Notes under the pieces: generated by a model | Database searches by the model: none | The model's input: only the letters and a program-made list of their open reading frames with translations | Told to the model about the DNA's origin: nothing | Made by a program: the position numbers and the translations under genes | From: Cyclospora cayetanensis | Taxonomy: Eukaryota > Apicomplexa > Conoidasida > Eucoccidiorida > Eimeriidae | NCBI RefSeq assembly: GCF_002999335.1 | Contig: NW_020312678.1 | Span: 62,001 to 126,000, forward strand | Reading direction: 5' to 3' | Length of the DNA stretch: 64,000 bases | Shown: positions 11,002 to 23,200 of the stretch, piece after piece | How the letters are laid out: each line of letters starts with the position of its first letter | Position numbering within the stretch: the first letter of the stretch is position 1

Positions 11002-13424
11002 ATGATGTGCGGCCCAAAGGGGTTCGCATGGCTCCCCCTTTGGTTCGCCTTCATAGCGGCTGGCCCCTGGTATGGCCTTCAAAGGGATTTTCTGAGTGTA
11101 GAGGGCCTTCCCCTGCAAGATGACGAAGAACCATTCCCCTGGGAATGGGGAGGCACTCGGTCTGCCATGTGCGAGGCATGTCAGGCTGTAGCCGAACTGT
11201 TGTCTTGCAGCAGTCGCACCACAAGCGGCGGCATTAGTAGCCCATGCTATAATACCTTACCGTACCTTTCAAAAGGAACCAAGAGAGATCCAGCGCTGCT
11301 TATCCTGGAGAATGAGAAAGATAATGACCCAATTAAGTGGCTGCAGCGCCGCCAGCTGCTAATCTGCGACGGGGGCCTTGTTGATTACTATGCCCGTTCG
11401 TCTCTCACCTGCGCCCTATAAGCGTCTCCAATTTTTCTGTATCTCTTCCTTCGTAAATTTGTGTGTATGCATGCGTCATTGCTTCCTGTATAGTCACTCT
11501 CACGTTTTTGGCACCCGTTTACTCCCTCCGTCTTTTGCCCCAGTGCCAGCTCTCATCTTGCGGGCCTCCCTTGAAGTGCCTTTTAGCTTGCCTCTCGGCT
11601 ACAAGTACTGCCCACCTTTGACTCTGTGCTTTTTGTAGCTACTCTCTGTGCTGCCTCTGTTGGCACTCATGAGATAATTCACTGCTTTAGCCCTGTGTTG
11701 CAGGTGTAGGCCACCTGCCCAGAATCACTGTTGCTTTAAACTTGGGTGTTCTAAAGAGAGTTGAACCCTCACTGCTGCTGCTTGGCTCTCGGTGCTGGTG
11801 TTACTGTAGAACAAACGGAAACAATCCACGAGGCCACATTGGCTGCAGCCTGTGGGGATATCTTTAAAGAGAGAGGCGACCAAATACTGCATCTTTTTTA
11901 CCATCAGGAGCACCCGCGTGCAATAGGGACAGGAGATTCGGTTGCAATAGCAGCGTCTAACAAGGGGGAAGCAGCAGCAGCTTTGTGCCTCCCCTCGCCG
12001 TGTGCCTCTCTGTGGGGAGAAGGTGATGCACCAGCGCTGCGTCCTTCTCGGTCCTCTCGTAGTCTAAGAGACTCATTGCTGTTCCTCTCCCTGAATCAGC
12101 AAACCCCCGGCACAGAAACACTGCCATCTGGTCTGCAACTTCGGTGGCTGCACAGACGGCCAGAGGCGCAGCCAGAGCAGACTGTGAAAGGGTGCGGCCC
12201 CCGTCTGTTTGCTGTTGCTGGTTTACCCATTGTTGCTGCTGCACTAGACACGGCACGTGAAGCATTCGCTTCAAAATTCGGTGGCATCCTCTTTCCATGC
12301 CGTCCAAGTATATTCTCGATATAAAGACGACGACCGCAGCAGCAACACGACTGCTTATTTGTTTACAGAATGTCCCCATGCGATACTTTGGCGTTCTCCC
12401 TCGAAGCAATGCTCAAAGATGGAACCATTCTCTTCAGCACTCGCAAATCCGTACGACTTGTCTCCGCCCCTGTTGTCCTCATGTATCTGAGTGCCTGTGA
12501 GTAAAGCATCACCTTACTGTGGGCTATGCGGCAGTTCGTGGTCGCTTAGCTGCTTCGACTGCCAACAATACAGCTGCTCTGAAGGCAGCTACTCCCAGTA
12601 TTGTTAAGACTTTTGCTATTCGTAATGTCATTGATGATGCAGGGTCGTTTCTGGCGTTCCCCACGTTATGCACTGCCCTTGGGTTGGCGCGAGGCAGCCG
12701 CCCTTATGAGGCTCCAAGAAGTGGTGCAACTGTTTCTCTCTCCGCAGCTCGCCTATGGGGCAAAAGGATTTAATGGATTTTGTCAGTCAAAGGCGCTTGC
12801 TCTTTGTCGTCTGGTGCCCTTTCTGGTGTTCCTAGTGTATCGACATGTGTGACCTATCGTCAACACTGAATCTAGGGCCGGGTGTCTGCCTTTCGTTTAT
12901 TTACCGCCCTCTATTACCAGTACTCGTGTCATATCGCCGGTGCTGCCGCTGTTACCTCTGCAACCAAGAGACTGTCTTTTAAAGAGCTTAATTGTAATCA
13001 CGCTGGGTGTGTGTGTCGCCACTTTCTTTCTCTGCTTGAATCTTCCTGCTTTCTTTCCAATGCACCCCTTTTCATCCGTTTTGCTCAGTCGCCTTCTGTC
13101 TCTTTCCCTTCTTCCCTTGCTTTTTTCCATAATAGCTTTGAGACCGTCAGATCCCTGGGGTCCCTGCACACTACATAGCTGTAGCAGGAATGTGCCTCAT
13201 TAATAGAGCATGCTGTGTGTTGGACTCTCCATTCAGACAAGCCTGTGGGCCCATTTGCTGCCCTACTGCTGCAGCTGCGGCTTGAAGGGGTAAACTCCTT
13301 TCGTGGCTCTGCTCCTGAATGCACTGCACTTGCTGCTGCTGCTGATGCTGCATACGCAGCATCAGCAGCAGCAACAAAGCAAGCTCAAATGGCTCTGCAT
13401 GACCAGCTGAGAGATGAGTTCTGA
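11002..13424 (+). CDS. Secretory canopy/saposin-like plus FKBP-type domain fusion protein
   Basis: Five exons: 11002-11395, 11810-12206, 12369-12450, 12643-12781 and 13237-13424, 399 residues, all phases consistent. The N-terminus is a signal peptide (hydrophobic LPLWFAFIAA). Residues about 55-196 show the six-cysteine canopy/saposin-like pattern: MCEACQAVAELL (CxxC at 57 and 60), LLICDGGLVDYY (C122), AAACGDIFKERGDQILHLF (C146), then LCLPSPC (C191, C196). Residues about 256-375 form an FKBP-type prolyl isomerase domain: LKDGTILFSTRK, GWREAAALM, LFLSPQLAYGAKGF, ALLLQLRLEGV. The chain ends in RDEF, close to the KDEL/RDEL ER-retrieval signal. Canopy proteins are ER chaperone cofactors and several FKBPs are ER foldases, so ER folding is the natural inference. 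The usual FD of FKBP (GTxFDSS) is replaced by LF and the loop before GW is short, so catalytic activity is doubtful. The exon 1 donor (GTTCGT) is weak. Two adjacent genes remain possible. Confidence 0.75.
13334..13373. repeat. Perfect 18-bp inverted repeat in CAG tract
   Basis: Two 18-base arms (13334-13351 and 13356-13373) are exact reverse complements around a 4-base loop. They lie inside the last exon of the canopy-FKBP gene and encode an Ala-rich stretch. The arms are CTG/CAG-rich, but an interrupting ATG/CAT triplet is mirrored too, so this is more than a chance match of simple repeats. Confidence 0.9.
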
Positions 13425-14086
13425 ATAATAGTCGCAGCTGGATGGTCATTATTTGGATAAGCACAGAACCCAACAGCAGCATTCGAATCAGAACCAGTAG
13501 CGGTACTGACGCTGGGGTCAGGAAGAGACACAACAGCTGATATGAAGATCTGCTCTTTGGTACTGAAATATGCCGAAGTGGACAAGGCGGACGAGAAAGA
13601 GGCTCTGGGCAGTCGCCTTGGAAAGGGAGCAAGGAAGATATCTTCTCATCAAACAGCGAATCCCCATGCATATCGGTCTCGTACCCTAGGACAGATATCT
13701 CTTCTTTATTGCGTAATTAAGCAACATATTTTTGCAGTGGACACGTAATCGCCTACACGCTTGAAAACCTCTATCTGTTAAACTGACTCCATATGCTCCA
13801 ATATGAAAAGCACGGACTTCTGGTACTCTTCTCTACTCCGCAACTGGTAGAGCTACGCAATTACTCAAAAATAGAGAGCACAATATGTATAGCTAGAAAT
13901 CAGCAAAAGCTACAAACTGTCGTGGATTGTGGCAGCAGTCAAAGGGTGGGAGTAACTGGGCTAGAGTGCAGGGGAGCTCTCATGGGGATTTATCAAAGAA
14001 AAAAAGACGCTTATACAAAGACACGTTCAAAGCAAAAGAATTTCAAGCTGCAGAGCTGTTTGAAAGAACTTAGCAGAAAACCCGGG

Positions 14087-17000
14087 TTATACATCCGTTA
14101 GATCGAGAGTAGAAAGGCCCCCCACCATCAGCAGGTTCTCTGGAGTGAACGTACATACTCTGAATGCAAGTGCACGCCCGTACAAGCACTGCAACAGCTT
14201 TAACTCGTCGACTTCACCCAAAGATGGCGCCGTGCCTTGAGATCCTAAACCAGGGGAATCGGGTACTTCCTGAAGACGACGGCCTTCCCCTCCGCGAGAT
14301 GCTGTAGCACAGAGCGCATCATAGACAACCAGTACAACTGGTACTTGGACTGGATCTATTTCTGCACTTCTCGTTACAAATCGCTTTGATGCTGCATATG
14401 AGGGCTCCTACCAGCTGCAGTGTCCCAGAGTAAAACTCTGCCATCCCCCGTGGTTCCCGCAAGAAGAGAGGAATTGTAGCAGAAGGAAAGAGCCGTTGCA
14501 TGCGTTTCTGAGGCTGCTGCTGCTGCTGCTGCGCTACTGCAGCCCTCAGCAGCAAACGCGGCAGCAGCCGCAGCATGCACAGCAGGAAGCCCCGCAAAGG
14601 CCCTTGAGATGAGGCAACCGGAGGGAATATCCCACACATAGATGTGGCCCATCTTGTCTGCAGCAAGCACGCCCGAAAAGCTTAATTGCAAGCTCTTTAC
14701 CCCAGCCATACACAACAAAAGAGACGAAAAAGGCTCTTAAAAGGCCGGCATGTGCCGCCCTAGTGGCGCGAATTCCTAGAACCCTCGTTTTCTGACCTGC
14801 CGCTGCAGCCAAGCGTCCGTTGGGGGATGCCGTGAGCGCGGAGGCTTCTCCGTTCAGGCTGCTGGTGTGATAACTTTTGCTGCTGAGTGCTGTCCGCCCT
14901 GCTGCGCTGAGAAGCCGAGGATCTAAGGGCCACCGCAGGGTGCCATCCACTTGGCTAATTTCTGCTCCCACTGCTGCCGACGCAGCCCTTGCTGCGGCTG
15001 CGCCACTCCCCCTGTCTCCCTCGAGATGAGAAGGAAGGGGGCCAGCAGCAGTGGGAAGCTCCCACGTTCTAACGGCGTCTGCAGCCCGTAAGTCGAAAAC
15101 TCGGACAACTCCATCGGAAGCGGCTGTTAGCAGCAGGGAGGAATTCGGGTGCATGTAGACATGAGGCACGTCAGTTGCTGCCCCTGGATGTTGCAGCAGC
15201 CGCAGGGGGGACGACCGGGAGGTGCACCACAAGCGAGCCAAGTTGTCGCCGCTTCCAGAAGCAAAGTAATGCCTGCGGCATAAGCGAATTGGCCACCAGT
15301 GAGCGTAAAGAGGTCAAAATTTAGACAGCTATCACAAGGCTCGAGCAACGGCTCCTGGGACTTGTATAGGGCTCACGCAAAGACTTACCCCAGGGGACTG
15401 GCAGAAAGGCTCCAAAGGGGGGCAGCAGCTCCTCTATACTGGCATAGCGGTAGAAGATGCGGGTCCTGCTTCCTGCGCCTGCCTACTCCCTCTTCTTCCT
15501 CTCCCTCACTGTCTGAGACAGCACTGCCTTGCTGCTGCACTTCGCGGGAATAAGGAGTAGGCCACAGGCGAATGACAGCATCGCTCCCCCCGGTGAGGAG
15601 GCAGCGGTCCCCTGCTTCAGCGAAAGTCAACGCTAAGACTCTCCCTTCATGCCCTATCAGCTTATAGCAGCACTTGCTGCTGCCGAGGTTGCTCTTTGCC
15701 TTGGAGGGCGACCCGTCCTCATCCATGACCTCGCGAGTCGAAGCAGCGTCATCTGCTGATGCAGTTTCGCCGTTGCTGCTGCTGTTGCTCTTTCCAGCCT
15801 TCAGAGCCTTTGCCTCCTCGCGCTGCACAAAACGGACCAGAGGCAGCATGCATTAGATGCAGCTAATGAGGGGCACAAAAGTAAAACATCGACAGCGGCC
15901 GCATCACTCGAAAGGCGCAACCGATAACATGGGACCATCTGCCAAAATGGCAACACGCAATGTGGCGAGGGCGCTGGGACTGTAGCAGCTCTAGCTGCCA
16001 CTGCCCTAGTAGACGCAAGAAGAGGAAACTGAAGCGGCAGCAACAGCAGCAGCATACCGGTTCGTGTGCTAAGTCCCAGAGAAGGATATGGCCGACGCCA
16101 CCCATCGCAGCGAATCGTGGCTTCTGTCTGCCGAGAGCGACGCTGCAAGTCTCCTGCTGCGAGTTCATGAAGGTGTAGCAGCAAACTGATGGCAGCTGTG
16201 TCGGACTCAACGGTGCCTGCAATAGCATCAAAACAGGCAGAGCAACATGGAGCGCACATAGCTCAGCAGCCGCATGCCTTGGGCTGCTGCAGTAATGAAA
16301 ACGTGTATACTGACTGCCAGAGGAAAAAGCGGCGACCCAGACATTGCAGCACTTTGTGACAGCTGCATGAACGGGTACAGCAGGACCCAACAAAATAACT
16401 TCTCACTCGCGCTTCAGCCTGTGACTTGAGCTGTTTCCGCAGCAACAGAAACGCCTCAGTGGAAGCCTCCGGTAGAGGGAGTAAACAGCGAGCCTCCACC
16501 AACTCAGACTCCCGCAGGGCCTCCTGGCCGACGACGCGGACCCTCTAATAGCGAAAGGAGACACACACGAGACGAGAGGAAGAAGGGGGATGCTGATGTA
16601 AGCCGCAGAGCAACTGATCACCAGGCAGCGCCGGGAGCCTACAGCAATTGCCAGAGCATAGTTTTGCACGAGGTGGGAACGACAACACGAAGCAAACGAA
16701 TCCAGAGAAACGCCAGGCCCGAGCGAATGCGACTGCAGGTGGAGGATCCACTGGAGGCAGACGGACAAGATAGGCAGAGCGCCACAGCGCTAGCAGCGCT
16801 ACGCACCCGTTGAGCCAGGAAAACAGGAGACGCAAACGATAGAAGGGGTACAGCGGCCCGCACAAATGCAGAGTGGAGAGGCAACCACGAAAGTCAAGAG
16901 GGGCTAAATCTATGCCCTGAAAGCAGCGGGAGGCAGCAGGTGTACCTTCATTTTTTCCCCGTTCGGGAGTGTTAAAAGAACGTCGTCTCTATACAGTTGT

Positions 17001-18165
17001 CTGGGCAAGCCCCAAAAGACATGTCGACGTTGCTGTTGCTGCTGCTGCTGCTCAGAGTAGCAGTCGAGGCCCCTGAGGTGGGGGGCCCCCAGTGGAGCTT
17101 GCAGCAGGCGGACGGAAGACTGTAAGAGAGCCTCTAGAGGAAGGCTTCGCGTCTCAGCTAGCCAGCGCCGCAGCATCAAAAAGGACCGCCTGAAAAAACC
17201 AACAAGTGCAGGTGGGGTCCAAGAGCGCAGGGTGCTGCTCGCGTGCCGCTGGTGATGACTAGGGCTTAGGCAGGAGGCCATCATGGGGTAGAGCACGAGG
17301 CAAGTCAAAAAGAACACATGGATTTTCGGAAGGCTGGAAATGGTGAAAACAAGGTCTGACGGAGGCACACCGAGACCGCGGCAAGGTGGCACACAACGTA
17401 GGGGCACTGCGTAGCAGCATAGCCTCACTCCGATAGGTACAAGGAGTGCTTCTCTTCACTCTGGAAATACGGAAACTGCTTTAGCTGCTGCGGATGCTGA
17501 GGTTGCAGCAGTAGGAGCTGCTGTACAAGCGGCCCGTGGCGCGCGGCGTGTTGCTGTCCGTAGACCCTCAGCAAGTCATGCGCTGTATATTATAGGCAGA
17601 AGCGAAGGGCAAATCGAAGCCGCAGGCACAGGCAAGCAGCGACAATCAGCGCAAAAGGAACATGATTAATGGTGCATAAGGAACGGTGCAGCCAAGTTCA
17701 GTTCCGCACAGGGCTACAGCGGTTGCAGGAGCACGAGAGGACGCGTAGCAACAACTGCGGCTGCCTCTTAGCACTCGCTTAGCACTCAATACTGAGAGAG
17801 GAACTCAGAAAATCTTTGTAGCCACAGCCCCACAACATCAGCAGCCTTGATTGCAACAAGGGCATCGCCACTGGCCATAAAAGCAGCAACAGTGCGCATG
17901 GCTTACCATCTTTGGGGTTAATGAGCAGTGTTCGCTGAAATATCTTCAGAAGGACGGCAAAAGCCGCATCTAGCAACTCCTGCTGCATTTGGGGATCCCA
18001 GAGCCCCACTACCCAAGATACGAAGTGTACGTACAGCCTCGTGTATGCAGCCGCAACAACAGGGCCTACACCGCGCGCCGCCATTGCTCCCGCCGCTGGG
18101 GCATCTGCGCCTCCTGATTCACACACGGAATCAGTGCAGCTGCCAGAGACTGGCGAGGCGTTCTC

Positions 18166-18219
<54 letters not shown>

Positions 18220-18384
18220 CAGCTGCTGCTGCAGCTGTTGCTTAAGGCCCTGCAGCAACTCTATAGGCACGCAGTATTTAGCTGCAAGGGAGGCCAGAAG
18301 CCCATCTTGCGGAGTTCCGAAGGCTCCATCAACTGAAGCTTCCACTCCTTCGCTCGGTGCTGCTGGTGCTGGGTCGTTCTCCAT
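14087..18384 (-). CDS. TAF5: TFIID subunit TAF5, WD40-repeat protein
   Basis: Nine exons on the minus strand: 18384-17907, 17582-17429, 17189-16946, 16544-16407, 16216-16058, 15822-15389, 15272-14797, 14657-14412 and 14301-14087; 847 residues with every junction in phase. The N-terminal half matches the TAF5 NTD2 helical domain (YTRLYVHFVSWVVGLWDPQM, then AHDLLRVYGQQHA). Next comes the TAF5-specific linker LPSVCCYTFMNSQQETCSVA, which leads into the WD40 propeller (GHEGRVLALTF, HYFASGSGDNLARLW, MHPNSSLLLTAASDGVVRVFD, GHIYVWDIPSG, GDGRVLLWD). The C-terminal tail FTPENLLMVGGL is also typical. TAF5 is a scaffold of TFIID (shared with SAGA in other eukaryotes) in the nucleus. A Gln run follows residue 45, and the propeller carries Ala-rich and acidic insertions. 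The start ATG at 18384 is well placed. The acceptor of the last exon could alternatively lie about 50 bases downstream. Confidence 0.9.
18166..18243. repeat. CAG/CAA trinucleotide tract coding poly-Gln
   Basis: A run of CTG/TTG triplets on the plus strand, read as CAG/CAA on the minus strand. It encodes an almost pure glutamine stretch in the N-terminus of TAF5. It is the longest such tract in the window and typical of Eimeria coding sequence. Confidence 0.95.
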
Positions 18385-18578
18385 TGCTGCCGTGGCTACT
18401 CAAACGTAGGGTTCTTCCGGTAAGGGGAAGGCAATCCTTCGTAACACTGCATCTGCCAGTGCAGCAGCTGCGCCTCCTGTGGAGCTGTTCCTAGGGCTTT
18501 CTGCTGTATTGGTCCTGCTGCTGCTTCGGTGCCACGATTGCTCCCATTACCCCTACACAAGCCACCAAAAGTTCAACT

Positions 18579-18818
18579 TCAGCGGGAAAGAGCGGCCCCC
18601 TCGGACTCTAGCTGCGTAATTATCAGAAGAGCCTGGAGGCGAAAAGTGAGAGTGCCGAAGTAGGCAGCGTTTGCAGCAGGAATAACTCCAATGGCCACCA
18701 GCTGCGGGGGGCCCTGGTATTTTGATGGGTCTGGTCGCCTCGACTCTTCATGTGGGCCCCCAATGACGTCTTCGCCCGCTGTTGCTACTGCTGGAGAGCC
18801 CTCATCCTCTTGAGGCAT
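18579..18818 (-). CDS. Small hypothetical frame, possibly a 5' exon
   Basis: A 79-codon frame starting with ATG (MPQEDEGSPAVATAGEDVIGG) and ending in TGA, placed between the 5' end of TAF5 and the kinesin 3' end, on the same strand as both. The first 40 residues are acidic and Ser/Pro-rich; the next 35 (QLVAIGVIPAANAAYFGTL) are hydrophobic and could form one membrane segment. I recognise no family. It could be a small gene, one exon of a larger gene, or a chance frame. A second minus-strand hydrophobic frame lies just upstream at about 19140-18830. The rest of 18819-20260 shows no assignable exon. Confidence 0.25.
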   Translation of the reverse strand: MPQEDEGSPAVATAGEDVIGGPHEESRRPDPSKYQGPPQLVAIGVIPAANAAYFGTLTFRLQALLIITQLESEGAALSR

Positions 18819-20260
18819 GCTGCATTACAGAAAAACTATTAGTATTGCTGCTTGGGGCCCCTTGAAAGGGGCGGGCCCCCTGACCGCATGCACCCCAAGA
18901 GAGTAGAAACGGGGACCACACGCCCTCGCGGCTAAATTTAGTGGGGAAAAACACACAGGCTCGGAGCCCAAAGACTTTACAGGTGATTGTCACATTCGCT
19001 GCATTCATGGCCTCGATCACCGGATTTATGGCACTGCCACACAAACGGAGGAGCAGCAAAGACAGCGCACACACTGGCAGCAGTAACGTCTCGCAGAGTA
19101 GGCAAAGCCAACACTGCCCTACAATGGCAACTGAAATCAAAATCGCTGACCCTAGAGTGGGCTTCGTTCTTTTGCCTAGGCACAGTAGTGCTCGAAGGTG
19201 TCCTCATGGGCATCGAGAAGAATGCAGCGTAGAGTTCGCTAGAAAGGCATCCCATGGTAACGGTACATTGTACTATGCCTAATAATATCCGTGTATGCCT
19301 TAGCTAGGGCTCCAAGGAGACACGAAAACAGCCTAAAGAGGGTCGTCAAAGCACTAGATTGCTCTATTGGGCAAATGTGCGAAGCATGGCGATGCCTCCG
19401 GTCAACAAAAATCGGGGCCCCCTCTCTCTCTATGCCCTTTTAAGCCTTTTGTTCTCTTTTCGATGTACTGTACGTCTGTTTTATTCGTTGTTTTTTTCTG
19501 TCTCGGTTCTTGCGCCGTCTCTTTAGCGGAATCAGCTACATTTGTGTATTTTCTACTAGATGTGTTAGTTGAATTTCAGCAAGGAATTTACCACTTGCAC
19601 TGGATGTTCGTATATACTTTTTGCTATAGGGCAGTGCTCGCCTAGTACTGTGAGATTAACGTTTGCGCTTGCGCTTGTTGCTGTGCGCATAGCGGGCGTG
19701 AGTGTTCCGATGGCTCAGAAACAGTGTCGTCGCGCAGGCTACCTGACACTCTTCCTTCATGCCGGTGTCCTGAGGGTTGAGGGCATGGAAAAAGGCAGTG
19801 CGTTGGGAAGGACACTTAATAGCTATCCATTGGTTTTTGTACTAGGAACATATGCTAAAAGTGTCTCCCTGAAAAGCCTCGCATCAGAGCTTTACAGTCT
19901 TTGCTGATTCGTTTCCGTGCGTTTGGATCAATCGCAACGTGAAAGCTTTAAGATCAAACACCCTTTCGTCCATAAGAGCCATAGGATTCATGCTTGTGAA
20001 TTTCTGTATGTCTAACGTAAATTTCCGTACAAGTGCAGTACATATTGGCGTGTGGTATCCAAATATGCGTGTACTTCTATGAAGACCACATCTATACATG
20101 CGCAATGTCACATTCATCATGGTTCGCGCCTATCGCACACAATGTGTCAACATGATTCCTAAGTTTTGGTGCAGGTTCAAGGGTAGGACGTAGTAGCCCC
20201 AAGTGCAGTGCTAGCAACAGCAAGTGCCGCTGTTTTTGCTGTAGCGGTATGGGGCCCACT

Positions 20261-23200
20261 TCAGCACAAAGTTGGTCGCATTGCATCGCAAACGCCAAGG
20301 CTCCCAGGTGCAGCCCCTGTTGCAGAGAAAGGTGGATGAAGTGGTGGGCTTTCGTGAAAGTGAGAGAGGCTCTCACTACACCATGCGTGAGGTCCCCAAG
20401 GTCTTGCAGCAGCTGCTGTCTTTACTGCCGGATTACTGCTGCTGCTGCATAGCGGTAGAGGGCTTAACAGGTGCCGTGGTACCAGCGGGCTGTGACTCCT
20501 TCCCACCTCCCCTACTGATGCCGGTGCTGGTGCAGCTGCTGAGTCCTCCTGCCGCTGGTAGGTGACGGGAGAGGTATACGAGGTACTGCGGAGCTGGACC
20601 GTATTCCAGGGAAGCATCTGCTGCAGTTGCTGTTGTGACTGCACCTGATGCTGCAATTGCTGCTGCGGCTGCTCACCATCTGCGTATCGGTAGGGGAGAG
20701 CGCGATGAGCAAGCGGCTGTCCGGGTGGGCTCGGCAACAGTACCGTCTCTGACAGTCCACCGTGTGACTTGAGCTTGGCACTTGCGCTTGATGCCGCGTA
20801 TGGCCTCTTCTTGGCTTCCGCAGCCACGCCGTACTGCCTAGTTTCCCGCGGAGGAGCACCCCTGTACTGTCGTGTCGATGGGAAGGCCGACGTGTCTCCT
20901 GTAGCAACGTCTGTGCTGGTCGGTGGGGCACTGTCACAGCTGAATCCCCTGGGGTGTTTCCAATTAGTGTAATTGATTTCATTGTGACTTCCCACTGGGC
21001 CTCCCACAGATCGCCCCCCTTCAATAGGGCCTAGCCACTGTTGGTTGTGCCCCACAGGCGGTAGGCGCGCAGGTGACGACAGCCAAGGGGCTGTTTCTGG
21101 AGTGGAATGCGGCTGGGGCTGTTGCAGGTCAAGCCATTGCTTGTGCTGCGGGTGTGCTTTGCACGAATGCCTCAAAGAAGTGCCTGCGGGATAACTATCA
21201 AAGCTTAGAATATGCTGTGGCTTGTTTTCTTGCTGAAGGCGAGGGGAAAACGATGCAGAAAGCCTTCCAAAAGAGGCACCACCGGTGAAGGGCTGCTGAG
21301 AGTGAAATATTTGTTGGTGCTGCTGCAAAAGAAAGCCTTCTCCCCAAGAATTAAAAGCTCCTGCTGCTACTTTTGCTGATGTTTCCCTGTGGGTGAGATT
21401 TTGGGGGGGTGCCTGGGCAGACACCCACAGCTGCTGCTGCTGCTGTGGCGTCCGGCTTTGCTGCTGAGACTGTAAGAGTACCACTTTTGAGTCGGCATGC
21501 TCATGGGTGTTGCTACTAAACGCGCTAGACTTGGTGCTTGTGCGGGTAGAATAGGTGTCCTGTGACTGTCCACGTAATTGTTGGTGCTGAAGCTGATGCT
21601 GTGGCTGGTAGGCTTGAGAGCGCCGAATTATGCGGCTACGGGAGATGGACGGATTCATCAGTGTTCCGTAATGCTGCTGCTGTGCCTGAGGCTGCCGCAT
21701 TTCCCAGGAGCTAGAAAGGCTACCATCCATTGTTGCCATGCCCGATGGACTGTTTGTGCTGTCGCCTGCACCAGCCACCGTCACCAGCTGTGCGCTTCCT
21801 GGATTGGGGCTCTGTTGCCATTGCTGTTGTTGCTGCTTCTGATGCAGCGCATGACTTGACGGAGACACCTGAAGTGACCGTGTCTTGATTCTGTCGATGC
21901 TGGCAGTGAGGTGCATCCGATGCTCTTGCAATTTTCGGTGCTCCTGCAGCAATCGTTGTAGTTGCTGCTGCCTATACAGCTGGGCTGCTGCCGCCATTCT
22001 TGTCCCCACTTCACTGCTTCCCTCCTCCGTTGAGCTCTTCAGGAAAGGCTGCTGCTGGTCGCCATTCTCCTGTTTTTCTGCCGCTCCCCTCTCGCCTTCT
22101 GCTGATGTGGAGGGCATGGATGAGGCGCGGTGACATCTTGGCCCTGAAAAAACCAACAAACCATCTGTGGCGAGCCCCTCAGACAGCAGCGGCTGTGGTT
22201 GCTGTTGGTTCTGCTGCTGAAGAATAAGCCTTGCAGTGGCCTGTCTGTGCTCCTGTTTCAGTTTCTCGTGCTCATCTTGCAGCTGCTGTAGTTTGATCTG
22301 CTGTGATTCCAGTTGCCGCTGCTGCTGCTGCTGCTGTAAGCACTGCTGCTGCAGGAGTTGGCTCAGCAGCTCTTCACGGGCCATTACAGTGCCTTTTACA
22401 TGTTTTTGATGCTCCTCATCTGGCTGTTGTTTCTGTTCCTCCGGATACTGTTGGTATTCCTCATGTTGCACCGAGTTGACGGTAGTATATGCTCCTCCAC
22501 GTTCATCTGGACCGTCAACCGACAGGCTTGATGGCAGTAGAGCCCCCTCTTTTCCCGTAGCATCATGTGCTCCAGGTTTCGCCTCCGCGACCTCTTTCGG
22601 CACCTCCTGGAGCGGCTCTGAGACTTTTATCGCGTCTGCCTCCGCTTCTGTACCGGCAGCCCATGCATGTTCTTCTGAGTGCTGTGGAGTGAGGGGGTGT
22701 GCGAGGGGCTGCTCACAGCAGCAACAGAAGTCCTCCTTGCTACAGGCACCTTGCGACGTTTCTTTCCTTGAAGCAGGCTCAGGATCCATGACGTCTATCG
22801 GTCCTGGAGGTGCTACTGCTTCCGCTGCTGCCTCTGCTTCCTTCCACTGCGTCCGAGTGGTTTTGTGCTTCCACGAGCCCCTCTCATGATTTTCGTCGTT
22901 CTGCGGGGACCCCCAAACAGCGTTACTTTCTTCTGCCGGATCTTCCTCAAGTTTCTCGAGTTGTTTAAGCGACTGGTGACTTTGTGGTGTAGGAGTCAAT
23001 GTCATTCTTTTGGCAGTGCTACAAGGGCTTCCAGACCCTTCACTGCTGTGAGGCCCTGTACTAAGGGCCAGCTCTCCACACGCGGTGCATCTCTGGGGAA
23101 GTCCTTGAGCTCCTAAGATTTTAGATGGGATATCCACTCGTTCAAGTGTCATTGCTGGGCTCGAAGGACAGGAAGCTGAACGGCGCAGCAAGCTCCCAGG

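Noticed and set aside
22476..22889. Plus-strand 137-codon frame inside the kinesin tail
   Set aside because: It lies opposite a continuous 1,118-codon coding exon that follows the motor in frame; no independent evidence.
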